From Thermostichus lividus PCC 6715 (GTDB lineage: Bacteria > Cyanobacteriota > Cyanobacteriia > Thermosynechococcales > Thermosynechococcaceae), in assembly GCF_002754935.1 (NCBI RefSeq), contig NZ_CP018092.1, forward strand, positions 2,046,001-2,110,000: DNA of 64,000 bases. The letters are read 5' to 3'. Of this stretch, positions 46,971 to 55,638 are shown one piece after another. Below the pieces are notes generated by a model that was not told where the DNA came from, searched no databases, and saw nothing but the letters and a program-made list of their open reading frames with translations. The position numbers were made by a program, and so were the translations under genes. Every line of letters starts with the position of its first letter. The first letter of the stretch is position 1.

Positions 46971-48740
46971 ATGTTTGGGTTTAATCGCCGTGGGCGGCCA
47001 GCCCAGTCCCTCTCCAGTGGCAATATCACCACTGTGGCGCTGGAAATTTATCGCCACCAAGGTAATCGCTACTTTCTGCTGAGCCTCTTTGCCCATGCAT
47101 GGTTTTTTCTATTGACGATTGCGGCCATTATCGTTTTGCTGGTGGCGATCGCCCTTGCTGGGTTTACCCTTGCGGCCTTCAACGGTGCTGGGGGATTTTT
47201 AATCCTAGTGGGGACTGGTGTTCTCATCGCCCTGCCTATCTATCTGTTTGGCTGGACCCGCTTCATGGCTAGCGGTGCCCTTATTTCCCGGCGGATGTAC
47301 ACGGTGTTAGCAGCCCTTGAGGAGTCAGAAACCGAAGCCCGCGCAGCCATTTTCCCCAAGATGGCGCACTATTTGCTGGCAACCCTCTTGGTTAGCCTGA
47401 TTTTAGCGGTTGTCTATGCCATTTTGGCGGCGATCGCCTACGTCCTATACCTAGGGATCTGGCCACTCATCCAACTCATTGACACCGACAGCCTGTCCGA
47501 TGCCGCACGGGGGTTTCTGTTGATGAGCGCTGCCCTTGGTGGGCTGCTGGTATTACTACTTGCCCTCCTAGTCATTTCCTACGTCAGTGCCCGCCTCTCC
47601 CTTGTGGATGTTGTCCTTGCCCTAGAGCCGGGCACAACACCAAGGCGATCGCTGCAGCGGAGTTGGCAGTTAACCCAAGGGCAGACATGGCATACCCTCA
47701 CCGTTTTTTTCATTGCGTCTGTGTTGGTCATTCCCGCCAATATTGTGGCCAGCATTATTAATAGCTTGGTGATTATCCCCATTGCGGGGTTATTTGTGGG
47801 GGTATTGTTACTTCCGCTCTGGCAAGGCATTAAAGCGGTCATGTACTGGGATCTGCGAATCCGTAACGAAGGTGCTGCCTTTCAAGTGCGTCCGGAAGCC
47901 GCAAACCCCATGCGGTGGCTACGGCGAGTGACCTTACGCACTCCCGAAAGTATTGAACTTGACTTTGCCCTAGCGGGGATTGGCAGTCGTGCCCTTGCTT
48001 GGCTCATTGACCAAGTCATTCTCTATAGCGCTCTGGTGCTCTTTTCTCTGCTGGCAGCTTACATCTACATCTATACCATCTATCCTTGGCTAATTGAGGT
48101 TGCCCCCAACAGTGACCAACGTGTTGAGGCATGGAGCTTAGGGCTTTACCTTTTGGTGATCTTTGCCCTCTATAACGGCTACTACATTTTCTTTGAATCC
48201 TACTGGCAAGGACAAACCCCCGGCAAACGCTATGCGGAAATCCGCGTTGTCCACGAGAATGGCCGTCCGATTGGCATTAAAGAGGCCACCTTGCGCAGTC
48301 TGCTACAGTCCATTGATGTTGCTTTTTTTGGCATAGGAGCGCTGCTTATTGCGTTAACGCGATCAGAAAAACGGCTGGGGGATATGGTGGCAGGCACACT
48401 CGTCATTCAGGATGAGCAAGCAACCCGCCTAGCACCACTGGCTCCAGCCGTGAATGCCGAAACAACGGCGTGGGTTGCTCCATTGCGGCAAACTGCCCGC
48501 TGGGAACACATAACCCCTGAGCACTATCTAATGCTGCGAAACTTCCTCAATTCTCGAGATCAACTCAGCCCAGTAGGTCGCTACCAAGCTGCGCGTGAGC
48601 TGCGACAACACCTAGAACCCTTATTGCTACCATCTGAGAACCCACTCTCGCTGGATACCAGTCAACTCAGTGCCGAGGCCTTTTTGGAAGCCCTGTACCT
48701 TGCCTACCGCCAACAGTACCAATCGTCCTCCCCCTCCTAA
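46971..48740 (+). CDS. Polytopic membrane protein with RDD domain
   Basis: The 589 residues divide into a ~300-residue polytopic N-terminal part with about six helices (AWFFLLTIAAIIVLLVAIAL; LLATLLVSLILAVVYAILAA) that resembles the glycerophosphoryl-diester-phosphodiesterase-type membrane domain. An RDD domain follows from ~320, with SRALAWLIDQVILYSALVLF and the family motif GQTPGKRYAEIRVVHENGRP. A soluble C-terminal tail of ~110 residues closes it (HYLMLRNFLNSRDQLSPVGR). Function is unknown. The following secreted-protein gene starts 21 bp later. Confidence 0.8.
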   Translation: MFGFNRRGRPAQSLSSGNITTVALEIYRHQGNRYFLLSLFAHAWFFLLTIAAIIVLLVAIALAGFTLAAFNGAGGFLILVGTGVLIALPIYLFGWTRFMASGALISRRMYTVLAALEESETEARAAIFPKMAHYLLATLLVSLILAVVYAILAAIAYVLYLGIWPLIQLIDTDSLSDAARGFLLMSAALGGLLVLLLALLVISYVSARLSLVDVVLALEPGTTPRRSLQRSWQLTQGQTWHTLTVFFIASVLVIPANIVASIINSLVIIPIAGLFVGVLLLPLWQGIKAVMYWDLRIRNEGAAFQVRPEAANPMRWLRRVTLRTPESIELDFALAGIGSRALAWLIDQVILYSALVLFSLLAAYIYIYTIYPWLIEVAPNSDQRVEAWSLGLYLLVIFALYNGYYIFFESYWQGQTPGKRYAEIRVVHENGRPIGIKEATLRSLLQSIDVAFFGIGALLIALTRSEKRLGDMVAGTLVIQDEQATRLAPLAPAVNAETTAWVAPLRQTARWEHITPEHYLMLRNFLNSRDQLSPVGRYQAARELRQHLEPLLLPSENPLSLDTSQLSAEAFLEALYLAYRQQYQSSSPS

Positions 48741-48761
48741 TCGAGAGAAGCAGAGAAGTCT

Positions 48762-49373
48762 ATGCGTTATCTAATCCCCCTTGGTTATAGCCTTGCCTTT
48801 GTGAGCATAATCCTGCCGGCCATCAGTGTTGCCAGCGAAGTAACTTTACAAGCCGTTGCGCCTACTCCTCAACGTTACGCCCTTATGGGGGTCTCCTTTG
48901 AAACCCCCGTGAGTTTTTCAGCACCAACCGCAATGGGGGAAAATGGCGTGGCGGTGGTCTATCCGGCCAACTCAGTGCCCGGTGAGCACGAGCTAATGGT
49001 GAGCTTAATTAGCTTGCCTCCCATGAGTGATGTCCTCGGAGGCCTATCGGATCAGGAACTGCGCAGTTGGTTGAGGTTTACTGAAGTGGACGGCCCCCTG
49101 TCTGCTGCCCCCGGACGGATTGAACGCCGCATGTTAGGGCGGCGGGTTCGTGGGGAGGTGTTTTATCATCAAACCCCTCGCCCCCTGCACCAAGAGCTAT
49201 ACCTAATGCGCCTACAGGGAGGGCGACGGTTAGCCATGATTTTTGAAGCGGACGATCACGTGCCGCTGCCAATGATTGAACAGGTCTTCAGCCATGTGGC
49301 AGCAACCGCTCAGGAATTAGCGCCGCGATCGCGGGAGTGGAAGCGCAGCTTTGAATGGTGGAAACACCGTTGA
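48762..49373 (+). CDS. Exported protein of unknown function
   Basis: The 203 residues begin with a Sec signal peptide (MRYLIPLGYSLAFVSIILPA, cleavage after SVAS). The mature part has YALMGVSFETPVSFSAPTAM, SLISLPPMSDVLGGLSDQEL and RLAMIFEADDHVPLPMIEQV, and reads like a small periplasmic domain of alternating strands and helices. I do not recognise a family. GAGAAG nine bases upstream supports the ATG. It is the third gene after ycf20 and the RDD protein, probably co-transcribed with them. Confidence 0.72.
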   Translation: MRYLIPLGYSLAFVSIILPAISVASEVTLQAVAPTPQRYALMGVSFETPVSFSAPTAMGENGVAVVYPANSVPGEHELMVSLISLPPMSDVLGGLSDQELRSWLRFTEVDGPLSAAPGRIERRMLGRRVRGEVFYHQTPRPLHQELYLMRLQGGRRLAMIFEADDHVPLPMIEQVFSHVAATAQELAPRSREWKRSFEWWKHR

Positions 49374-49430
49374 TCGAGTCCCTAGTCTGCAAACTGCGAA
49401 CGTGAGCGCATTGTAGCTCTCCAAACTGCC

Positions 49431-50114
49431 CTAGGTTCGCTGGAGGTATAGGCAATGGCGCTGAGCATGGCTAAGGGGGGTGACAAAGTCCTGCACGTCT
49501 AAGAGTTGGCTGTGATAGCGGGGCAGGAGTGCGTTTAAGGTGTTGACTTCAGGAGCTGTCCATTGCCCACGATAAAGGATAAGAATACCCCCCGGACGCA
49601 GCCGTGGTAGGCCGTACTGACAGCAACGAGCTAAGTCTCCCACCGCGCGAATCATCGCTAAGTCGTAGGTGAATTGATGCGCTTCGGCACGCCCCCACTG
49701 GGGTCTGAGGTTGCTCAACCCTAGCTGCTGTGGTAGCGATTCTAGAAATCTTACCTTTTTTTGGGTGGCCTCCAGTAAGGTAATCTGCCAATCGGGACGG
49801 GCGATCGCCACGGGCACCCCCGGAAAGCCGCCGCCGCTGCCAATATCAACCACCCGCTGGATCGAGGCGCCCCACGGAGACGACCTTGGCAGTAACCAAG
49901 GGGCAATTCCCCTGAGAGAGTCCCAGAGGTGTTTTTCCCAAAAATCTGTTGCGGTGGTAATACGGGTGAGGTTAATTGACTGATTCGCCCTTAAAACTGC
50001 ACCATAAAAACGCTGAAACTGTTCCTGCTGGCGATCGCTGGGCTGCCAATGCAGCGTTTCTTGCCACAGCGCAGCATTGAGGGGCAGCAGCAGCGGGTTA
50101 GCTGTCGCCATCAC
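49431..50114 (-). CDS. rsmG: 16S rRNA (guanine527-N7)-methyltransferase (RsmG)
   Basis: RsmG methylates G527 of 16S rRNA with S-adenosylmethionine. The 227 residues show the N-terminal INLTRITTATDFWEKHLWDS, the SAM-binding VVDIGSGGGFPGVPVAIARP, and EATQKKVRFLESLPQQLG, followed by LAMIRAVGDLARCCQYGLPR. Two ATGs start the frame (50114 or 50111). The 5' end overlaps the stop of the small upstream gene by ~17 bp, so the two are likely co-transcribed. Confidence 0.95.
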   Translation of the reverse strand: MMATANPLLLPLNAALWQETLHWQPSDRQQEQFQRFYGAVLRANQSINLTRITTATDFWEKHLWDSLRGIAPWLLPRSSPWGASIQRVVDIGSGGGFPGVPVAIARPDWQITLLEATQKKVRFLESLPQQLGLSNLRPQWGRAEAHQFTYDLAMIRAVGDLARCCQYGLPRLRPGGILILYRGQWTAPEVNTLNALLPRYHSQLLDVQDFVTPLSHAQRHCLYLQRT

Positions 50115-50415
50115 CGGCGGGTAGTTCTTTTTTGGCCGTTAGCACCTCCCACGCTGCTTTGAGCCGCTCTTCAAAGTCTTTGACGTGGACAGACACCGTA
50201 TCAGCATTTGCTTTGAGGTCGGCCATTGCGGCTTCCAGTGCTTTTTGTACATCCGCTGGCAACGCTTTCAACTGGGCTGCTGCAAATCGCTGCAAGGCGG
50301 CCATCAGCGCCTTTGCTGCTTCGGTTACCTCTTCGGGGCTAGCAGCAACAGATTCGGACGGTTCAGAGGTTGGTGTCGTATCAACCGTTTCCGTAGAGGT
50401 TGGTTCGTCAGACAT
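50098..50415 (-). CDS. Small acidic helical protein
   Basis: I do not recognise a characterised family. The ~105-residue product has a Ser/Thr/Glu-rich disordered start (MSDEPTSTETVDTTPTSEPS) and two or three amphipathic Ala-rich helices (EAAKALMAALQRFAAAQLKA; DTVSVHVKDFEERLKAAWEV). No signal or membrane segment is present. I chose ATG 50415 (MSDEPT); the frame also has an ATG at 50433. It lies directly upstream of rsmG, overlapping it. Confidence 0.68.
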   Translation of the reverse strand: MSDEPTSTETVDTTPTSEPSESVAASPEEVTEAAKALMAALQRFAAAQLKALPADVQKALEAAMADLKANADTVSVHVKDFEERLKAAWEVLTAKKELPAGDGDS

Positions 50416-50484
50416 AAGCGTAATTGCTCCCAAGCAAACATCTACTGGTGAGTATAGCTTGACTTTTCAGATTCTCCCATGGAC

Positions 50485-51330
50485 TTACAGCCAAGCGTAT
50501 GCCATCCATGGGCGGGGATCGACACATTCGCCATTCACGTAAAGTCCCCAGTGCAAATGGGGGCCGGTGGATGCGCCTGTGTTGCCGACCGTCCCAATCA
50601 CTTGACCTGCTTCCACGATTTGCCCCTCTTGAACGCGAATGTCATCGAGGTGTAAGTAGATGGTGAGAACACCTTGGCCATGATCAATGCCAACGGTATT
50701 GCCATGAATTAAAAAGCCCTGGGCTTCTCGACCCACTAGGGCAACCCGCCCGCGCTGCGCAGCTTTGACGGCGGAGCCTCGCGGTCCAGCATAGTCTAAC
50801 CCCCGATGGAAATAGTCTTGGGCAAACACACCGTTATAGTAGCGGCGGACACCGTAGGGGGTCGTCACCGGACCACTGTTGGGACGAACAAAGGCATCTG
50901 TCCACAGTTTTTCGGGGGTTACTAGGGCTTTGAAGGCATCCACCCGATCAAACTCGGCATCGGTGCCTTGGGAGTCTTTGCCGGGGGGTAGCCAAATCCG
51001 CTGCACCGGAAAGGAGCGATTGCCAACCCACAACAGCATATTTCGGGTTTCACCGCCAGCACGCACAATTAGCGATCGCCGCCCCGGCGGTTGTAGCGGT
51101 GTCGTCGGTACAAAGGCACGCCACTGTTGCTGAGCGATAGGAAAGACTGGCATTGGTTTACCGCCGGCCTCCACTGTGGGTTTTTCAGCAGCTGTGACCA
51201 CAATACTAAAGGTATCCCCTAAAACAGCACGATCGGGACTGACGCTGACGCTGAGGGGAGTGGTGGTTGCAGCCAGCGAGATGAGTGCGGCAGCAGGGAC
51301 AAACCAAGGCAAGAGGTTCTGGGACATCAT
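50485..51330 (-). CDS. Exported M23 (LytM-type) peptidase
   Basis: M23 metallopeptidases cut peptidoglycan cross-bridges or act as amidase activators. The 281 residues start with a signal peptide (PWFVPAAALISLAATTTP), then an Ig-like linker domain. The C-terminal LytM domain has zinc ligands in YFHRGLDYAGPRGSAVKAAQ (His and Asp) and in GPHLHWGLYVNG (HxH), with TVGIDHGQGVLTIYLHLDDI between. All four ligands are present, so it is probably active. The tnpB element at 51359 begins 28 bp upstream of its start codon, close to its promoter. Confidence 0.9.
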   Translation of the reverse strand: MMSQNLLPWFVPAAALISLAATTTPLSVSVSPDRAVLGDTFSIVVTAAEKPTVEAGGKPMPVFPIAQQQWRAFVPTTPLQPPGRRSLIVRAGGETRNMLLWVGNRSFPVQRIWLPPGKDSQGTDAEFDRVDAFKALVTPEKLWTDAFVRPNSGPVTTPYGVRRYYNGVFAQDYFHRGLDYAGPRGSAVKAAQRGRVALVGREAQGFLIHGNTVGIDHGQGVLTIYLHLDDIRVQEGQIVEAGQVIGTVGNTGASTGPHLHWGLYVNGECVDPRPWMAYAWL

Positions 51331-51358
51331 AAAAACTCAAGTGCCACGGCACTTCTCC

Positions 51359-52655
51359 TAGTCACATCGGGTAGGGCTGGAAGCCCCGTACTTCAGTGCG
51401 GGGAGGAAAGCCTCTTTAGCAACTTCAGTTGCCATATTACCATTTAGGCGCATAAAATGAACTCATGCTACAGCAAATACTGACCATTGTCTGTCAACTA
51501 AATCCCACTGCAGAGCAAATTGTCAAGCTAGACCAAGTTCTGCAGGGCTTCGCTGAGGCTTGCAGATACATCAACAGTACCATTTGCCCCAGCATTACTA
51601 ACAAGAACCGTATTCAGAAAGAAGTTTACGGAGCAGTACGACAGCAATTCGGCTTAACCGCTAACTTGGCTGTCAGGGCTTGTGCCAGAGTTGCCGCTAA
51701 CCGCAAGGTGGGAAAGGTTAAGGGATTCAGGGCTACTTCTGTGGATTATGATGCTCGCCTGTTTGACTACAGAGCGAAAGAACAATGCGTTAGCCTCTCC
51801 ACCCTAAACGGACGGGAACGCATTCCCTTAGTGGTGGGTAACTATCAGATAGAAAAACTCAAGGGCAAGAAGCCTACTTCTGCCACTCTCTGCAAACGCA
51901 AAGATGGTAAGTTTTATATCCACATCCAAGTAAAGGAAGAAGTGCCAGAACCTCAGACTGGACATGGGGTTTTGGGCGTTGACTTCGGTAGGACAGACAT
52001 TGCACATACATCGGAAGGAGACAACTGGCATGGACAGCAGTTAACTAAGGTACGAGACCACTACTCCAAACTGAGGGCGGTACTCCAGCAGAAAGCCAGT
52101 AAAGGCACACGCAGTTCTAGGCGTAGATGTCGGGAACTGGTGAAACGGCTATCTGGCAGGGAGAGACGCTTTCAGGCATGGGTGAACCACTGCATTTCTA
52201 AGACCATTGTGGCAAGGGCAAAAGCAACGGGCAGTGTTATTGCTTTGGAAGACCTGACAGGGATACGGGAGCGCACTAATCAAGTACCTCGTTCTAAAAC
52301 AGAGCGTAGGCGTGCCAACAGTTGGGCGTTTTACCAACTGCGTAGCTTCATTAGCTACAAGGCACTCAAAGCAGGTGTGGGAATAGTGCTAGTTAATCCT
52401 CGCTACAGTAGTCAAACTTGCCACAGATGCCTGCATATTTACCCCGACCCAAAGCAGTCCTATCGCACTGGGAAGCAGTTTAAGTGCGGGCATTGTGGCT
52501 GGACAGGAGACGCAGATTTCAATGGTGCTAGTGTAATTGCGCTTTTGGGGGCTGTTGTAAACCAGCCTAGAGGTTCGGGCTTGTCTTGTTCTCTTGCAGA
52601 ACATAACAGGCTCAGGGCTACTGAAAGCCCCTGACTTCAGTCAGGGGAAGTTTAC
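51359..52655 (+). mobile_element. TnpB-only IS200/IS605-family element, apparently intact
   Basis: The left end (from TAGTCACA) carries the hairpin AAGCCCCGTACTTCAGTGCGGGG and a second one, GCAACTTCAGTTGC. The right end has AAAGCCCCTGACTTCAGTCAGGGG and finishes at GTTTAC. Ends were set by comparison with the mini-element at 27443-27670. It contains one tnpB and no tnpA. The right portion beyond ~52540 overlaps the tnpB 3' end and is the expected guide-RNA region. It lies between the M23 peptidase gene and tRNA-Thr. Confidence 0.8.
51465..52634 (+). CDS. tnpB: TnpB RNA-guided RuvC nuclease
   Basis: The intact 389-residue TnpB has a complete RuvC site: Asp in GVLGVDFGRTDIAHTSEGD (~residue 168), Glu in VIALEDLTGIRERTNQ (~263) and Asp in WTGDADFNGASVIALLG. 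A zinc finger (CHRCLHIYP...CGHCGW) lies between the last two. The N-terminal helices (TIVCQLNPTAEQIVKLDQVL) bind the guide RNA in characterised homologues. It differs strongly from the tnpB at 41062 in its spacing and C-terminus, so it is a separate lineage. Activity is inferred from motif completeness. Confidence 0.92.
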   Translation: MLQQILTIVCQLNPTAEQIVKLDQVLQGFAEACRYINSTICPSITNKNRIQKEVYGAVRQQFGLTANLAVRACARVAANRKVGKVKGFRATSVDYDARLFDYRAKEQCVSLSTLNGRERIPLVVGNYQIEKLKGKKPTSATLCKRKDGKFYIHIQVKEEVPEPQTGHGVLGVDFGRTDIAHTSEGDNWHGQQLTKVRDHYSKLRAVLQQKASKGTRSSRRRCRELVKRLSGRERRFQAWVNHCISKTIVARAKATGSVIALEDLTGIRERTNQVPRSKTERRRANSWAFYQLRSFISYKALKAGVGIVLVNPRYSSQTCHRCLHIYPDPKQSYRTGKQFKCGHCGWTGDADFNGASVIALLGAVVNQPRGSGLSCSLAEHNRLRATESP

Positions 52656-52692
52656 CCAAACGGTCTCTATCTTTGATAGACTTAAAAATTGT

Positions 52693-52765
52693 GCTGGTGT
52701 AGCTCAGTTGGCAGAGCAACTGACTTGTAATCAGTAGGTCAGGGGTTCAAGTCCCCTCACCAGCT
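52693..52765 (+). tRNA. tRNA-Thr (UGU)
   Basis: A full cloverleaf is visible: acceptor GCTGGTG/CACCAGC, D-arm with AGCTCAGTTGGCAGAGC, anticodon stem ACTGA/TCAGT around loop CTTGTAA (anticodon TGT), T-arm AGGGG TTCAAGT CCCCT and discriminator T. CCA is not encoded. It sits between an intact and a decayed tnpB element. Confidence 0.96.
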
Positions 52766-52790
52766 TCTCTTTAACATTCCTTGCGGGAAG

Positions 52791-53480
52791 TCCCTAGGTG
52801 AAGTCTTCGGAACCTAGGGATGAAAGCAAGGGCAGAATATAGTTATTCAGACGGAGATTCTTGTTGCTTGATGTATTCTTTCAGCACATCAAGTGAATAC
52901 AAAAAACAGCGTGAGAACTCTTTCTAAGAGAGAGCTGCATTGGACGTTAGGTGAGTGCTAGCATATTAGACATGATAGTAACACGTAGAACTACTTTTCG
53001 ATTTTATCCTACTAAATCTCAAGAGTCGAAGCTACATTATTGGCGACGACTCCACAAAGATTTGTATAACGCCTGCCTTAAAAGGCAGGCAAAAAACAGG
53101 GCTAAATAGGTCTTTGTTAGATGTCGGGATTGGCAATTTGGTATCGCTAATCAGGTACAAGCTTGATGAATGCGGTGGGGTATTCGTTGAAGTGCCTCTC
53201 AAAATCGCTCCCTCCCAAGTCTGCCCTCAATGTGGCCACAAAAAGAAAAAGGAGTTGTCCCAACATGTGCATAATTGCGATAAATGCAACTTTGTTGCTG
53301 ACCGTGACGTGGCAGCAGCGATGGTAATGCTCAATTATGCCAAGGGGTTAGGAACTAGCCTCTCAAACGTCGATGCTGAACCTCTTTCTAAAGCCCCACA
53401 GTTTTGTGGAGGGTTGAGGAAAGTTCAGCAGATGAAGCGTCAGAAACCTCGCACGTAGCTTAAGCAGAGTGCGTAGGTAG
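52791..53480 (+). mobile_element. Decayed TnpB element
   Basis: The left hairpin TCCCTAGGT (52791-52799) / ACCTAGGGA (52812-52820) and the right hairpin CCTCGCAC (53447-53454) / GTGCGTAGG (53469-53477) bracket an internally deleted tnpB. Exact ends are estimated. The right end touches the ftsW stop codon on the other strand. Neither end matches those of the other elements in the window. Confidence 0.55.
52972..53458 (+). pseudogene. tnpB: Internally deleted tnpB
   Basis: An N-terminal fragment (52972-53109; MIVTRRTTFRFYPTKSQESK, ending LYNACLKRQAKNRAK) is followed, in another frame, by a C-terminal fragment. That fragment reads LNRSLLDVGIGNLVSLIRY, then zinc finger CPQCGHKKKKE...CDKCNF and RuvC-III FVADRDVAAAMVMLNYAKG, and stops at 53458. 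The RuvC-I and RuvC-II parts are gone, so it cannot cut DNA. The 114-codon frame from 53114 is not an independent gene. Confidence 0.85.
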
Positions 53481-53481
53481 T

Positions 53482-54741
53482 TCATAGCTTGCGCTGCTTA
53501 TAGCGAGGTATGTTCTGGGGACGCAAGGGGGTCACCGGCGTGGCGCGACGGCGGGTTCTGACGGTAGGGGTGCGGGTCTGCTGGTTAATGGATGTGGGTA
53601 GGGGAAGAATTGTTGCCTGATGAGCCTCCCGAGCACTGCGGATGAGCAGCCCAGCGATCGCCAGACTCGCCATAATGGAGCTACCCCCATAGCTAAAGAG
53701 GGGAAAGGGCAGGCCAGTGGTGGGCAGAATGCCAATGGCAACGCCCATGTTAATCAGCGCCTGTAGCAGCATAATCACGGTGGCACCAAGGGCAATCAGT
53801 TGCACCACCAGCTCACGACATTGATGGACAACCCGCATCCCTAGGTAGCCATAGGCGGCCAGCAACGCCAGTAAAAATAGGCAACCGACTAAGCCCATTT
53901 CCTCAGCGTAAATGGAAAAAATAAAATCTGTGTGCTGAATCGGCAGATAGGCAAGCTTCTGCTGCGAGAAACCATAGCCCGACCCAAAGACCCCGCCGGA
54001 GGCAACCGCCAGTAGGCTCTGCACCAGTTGATAGCCATCCCCCATGGCGTCAGACCAAGGGTCTAAAAAGGACATTACCCGCCGCCGTTGGTAATCATTA
54101 ATGCTAATACTCAATACGGCTAAACCCACGCCGCTGATCGCCGTCATACTCAGGGGCATCAATGGTAAGCCTGCCCCTAGAGCAACCAGCCACAAACTCA
54201 TGCCACACAGAGCCGTGGTACTCAAATTCGGTTGAATCAGAATTCCCACGAGGGTTAGGGCAAAGGCGCTGAGCCAGAAGCAGCGGGCTTTGAGGTGGAG
54301 CCGCCGCCACGAGCTAAAGACCCATGCCGCCTGTAGCACCAAAAAGGGTTTCATCATTTCTGACGGCTGAATTTGCACCGGACCAACGCTAATCCAGCGG
54401 GTTGCGCCCATCATTGTGCTGCCAACGCCCGGCAACCGTGTCGCCCAAATCAAGAGCAAAAATAAAAAAAAGCCCGGTATGGCCATTTGCAGCGATCGCC
54501 GTAACGGCAGCCGGATAAAGACCTGAAACCCCCCCCACCCCAATGCCAGCCAAATTAACTGCCGCTTAAAGAAATAAAGCCCATCGCCTGCCTCTGCTAA
54601 GCCCACAGGAAAGCTCGCAGAAAACAGCACCACCATCCCCAAGCCCAACCACACAAGTGTGAGCCAGTGGAGTAATCGTGCCTCCAGTGTCCAATCCTTA
54701 ACGGCGCGATCGCCTAGGGGAAGAAAACGCCACCACTTCAC
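53482..54741 (-). CDS. ftsW: FtsW/RodA-family peptidoglycan glycosyltransferase
   Basis: SEDS proteins polymerise lipid II into glycan strands; FtsW does so at the division septum. The 419-residue protein has ~10 membrane helices and the family signatures GATRWISVGPVQIQPSEMMK, DPWSDAMGDGYQLVQSLLAV, FGSGYGFSQQKLAYLPIQHT, DFIFSIYAEEMGLVG and GLPFPLFSYGGSSIMASLAI. The C-terminal ~40 residues form a basic cytoplasmic tail. It resembles FtsW more than RodA by its tail and order, but no paired penicillin-binding protein gene is adjacent. Confidence 0.9.
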   Translation of the reverse strand: MKWWRFLPLGDRAVKDWTLEARLLHWLTLVWLGLGMVVLFSASFPVGLAEAGDGLYFFKRQLIWLALGWGGFQVFIRLPLRRSLQMAIPGFFLFLLLIWATRLPGVGSTMMGATRWISVGPVQIQPSEMMKPFLVLQAAWVFSSWRRLHLKARCFWLSAFALTLVGILIQPNLSTTALCGMSLWLVALGAGLPLMPLSMTAISGVGLAVLSISINDYQRRRVMSFLDPWSDAMGDGYQLVQSLLAVASGGVFGSGYGFSQQKLAYLPIQHTDFIFSIYAEEMGLVGCLFLLALLAAYGYLGMRVVHQCRELVVQLIALGATVIMLLQALINMGVAIGILPTTGLPFPLFSYGGSSIMASLAIAGLLIRSAREAHQATILPLPTSINQQTRTPTVRTRRRATPVTPLRPQNIPRYKQRKL

Positions 54742-54828
54742 AATGGAATCACCCTCGCTGGCACCGTGCCACTATAGGAACCGTTTCTAATCTGGCACAA
54801 TTATTATGCATCTTCTGTCGTGGACTCA

Positions 54829-55638
54829 ATGCCCGTGAACTCCTTAACCGTGCCCTCTGTCTCGGAACGTTTTGAACAGTGCCGATCGGCGCAACGCTGC
54901 GCCCTTATCCCGTTTCTAACGGCGGGAGACCCTGATCTAGAAACAACAGCGGCGGCACTTAAGGCTCTAGATCGCCACGGCGCGGATCTCATTGAACTGG
55001 GGATGCCCTACTCGGATCCCTTAGCTGATGGCCCAGTTATCCAAGCAGCCGCTACCCGTGCGCTGCGAAAGGGCACCCGTTTGGCGGCGGTGCTAGAAAT
55101 GGTTCAGAATCTACAACTGCGCACCCCTTTAATTTTGTTTACCTACTACAACCCCATTTACCATCACGGCATTTCTAACTTTCTAAAGGCAGTGGCCACG
55201 GCGGGGATCAAAGGCTTGGTTATTCCTGATCTTCCCCTTGAAGAAGCTGAACCTGTTCTTGAGGAAACCGCTGCCCTTGGCGTGGAACTCACTCTTTTGA
55301 TTGCACCCACCACCTCGCCAGAGCGGATGCAGGCGATCGCCCGTGCCTCCCAAGGGTTTATCTATCTGGTGAGCACCACCGGAGTCACTGGCATGCGGCA
55401 GGAAATGGCCAGTCGGGTTCAAGACCTGATCCACACCCTGCGCCAAATTACCCCTAAACCCATTGGCGTAGGCTTTGGCATTTCTAACCCTGAACAGGCT
55501 CATCAAGTGAAGGTATGGGGAGCCGATGCCGCCATTGTCGGGAGTGCCTTTGTCAAACGCCTTAGCGACCCTAGCCAAGGACTGGAGGCCGTAGCCAGTT
55601 TTTGCCAAGCCCTACGTACTGCCCTAGACACCCCCTAG
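54829..55638 (+). CDS. trpA: Tryptophan synthase alpha chain
   Basis: TrpA splits indole-3-glycerol phosphate and passes indole to TrpB. The ~269-residue TIM barrel has [20 protein letters not shown], the catalytic Glu and Asp in [49 protein letters not shown] and the phosphate loops [14 protein letters not shown] and [15 protein letters not shown] chose ATG 54829; GTG 54820 is also in frame. No other trp gene is nearby. Its stop shares the sequence CTAG with the stop of the opposing TpsB-like gene. Confidence 0.95.
   Translation: MPVNSLTVPSVSERFEQCRSAQRCALIPFLTAGDPDLETTAAALKALDRHGADLIELGMPYSDPLADGPVIQAAATRALRKGTRLAAVLEMVQNLQLRTPLILFTYYNPIYHHGISNFLKAVATAGIKGLVIPDLPLEEAEPVLEETAALGVELTLLIAPTTSPERMQAIARASQGFIYLVSTTGVTGMRQEMASRVQDLIHTLRQITPKPIGVGFGISNPEQAHQVKVWGADAAIVGSAFVKRLSDPSQGLEAVASFCQALRTALDTP

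Noticed and set aside
52791-52820. Terminator for tRNA-Thr
   Set aside because: The 9-bp hairpin is perfect but has no T run after it; it fits better as the left-end hairpin of the decayed TnpB element.
53114-53458. Independent 114-residue zinc-finger protein
   Set aside because: The sequence continues upstream in frame as TnpB and matches the C-terminal third of that family; it is a remnant.
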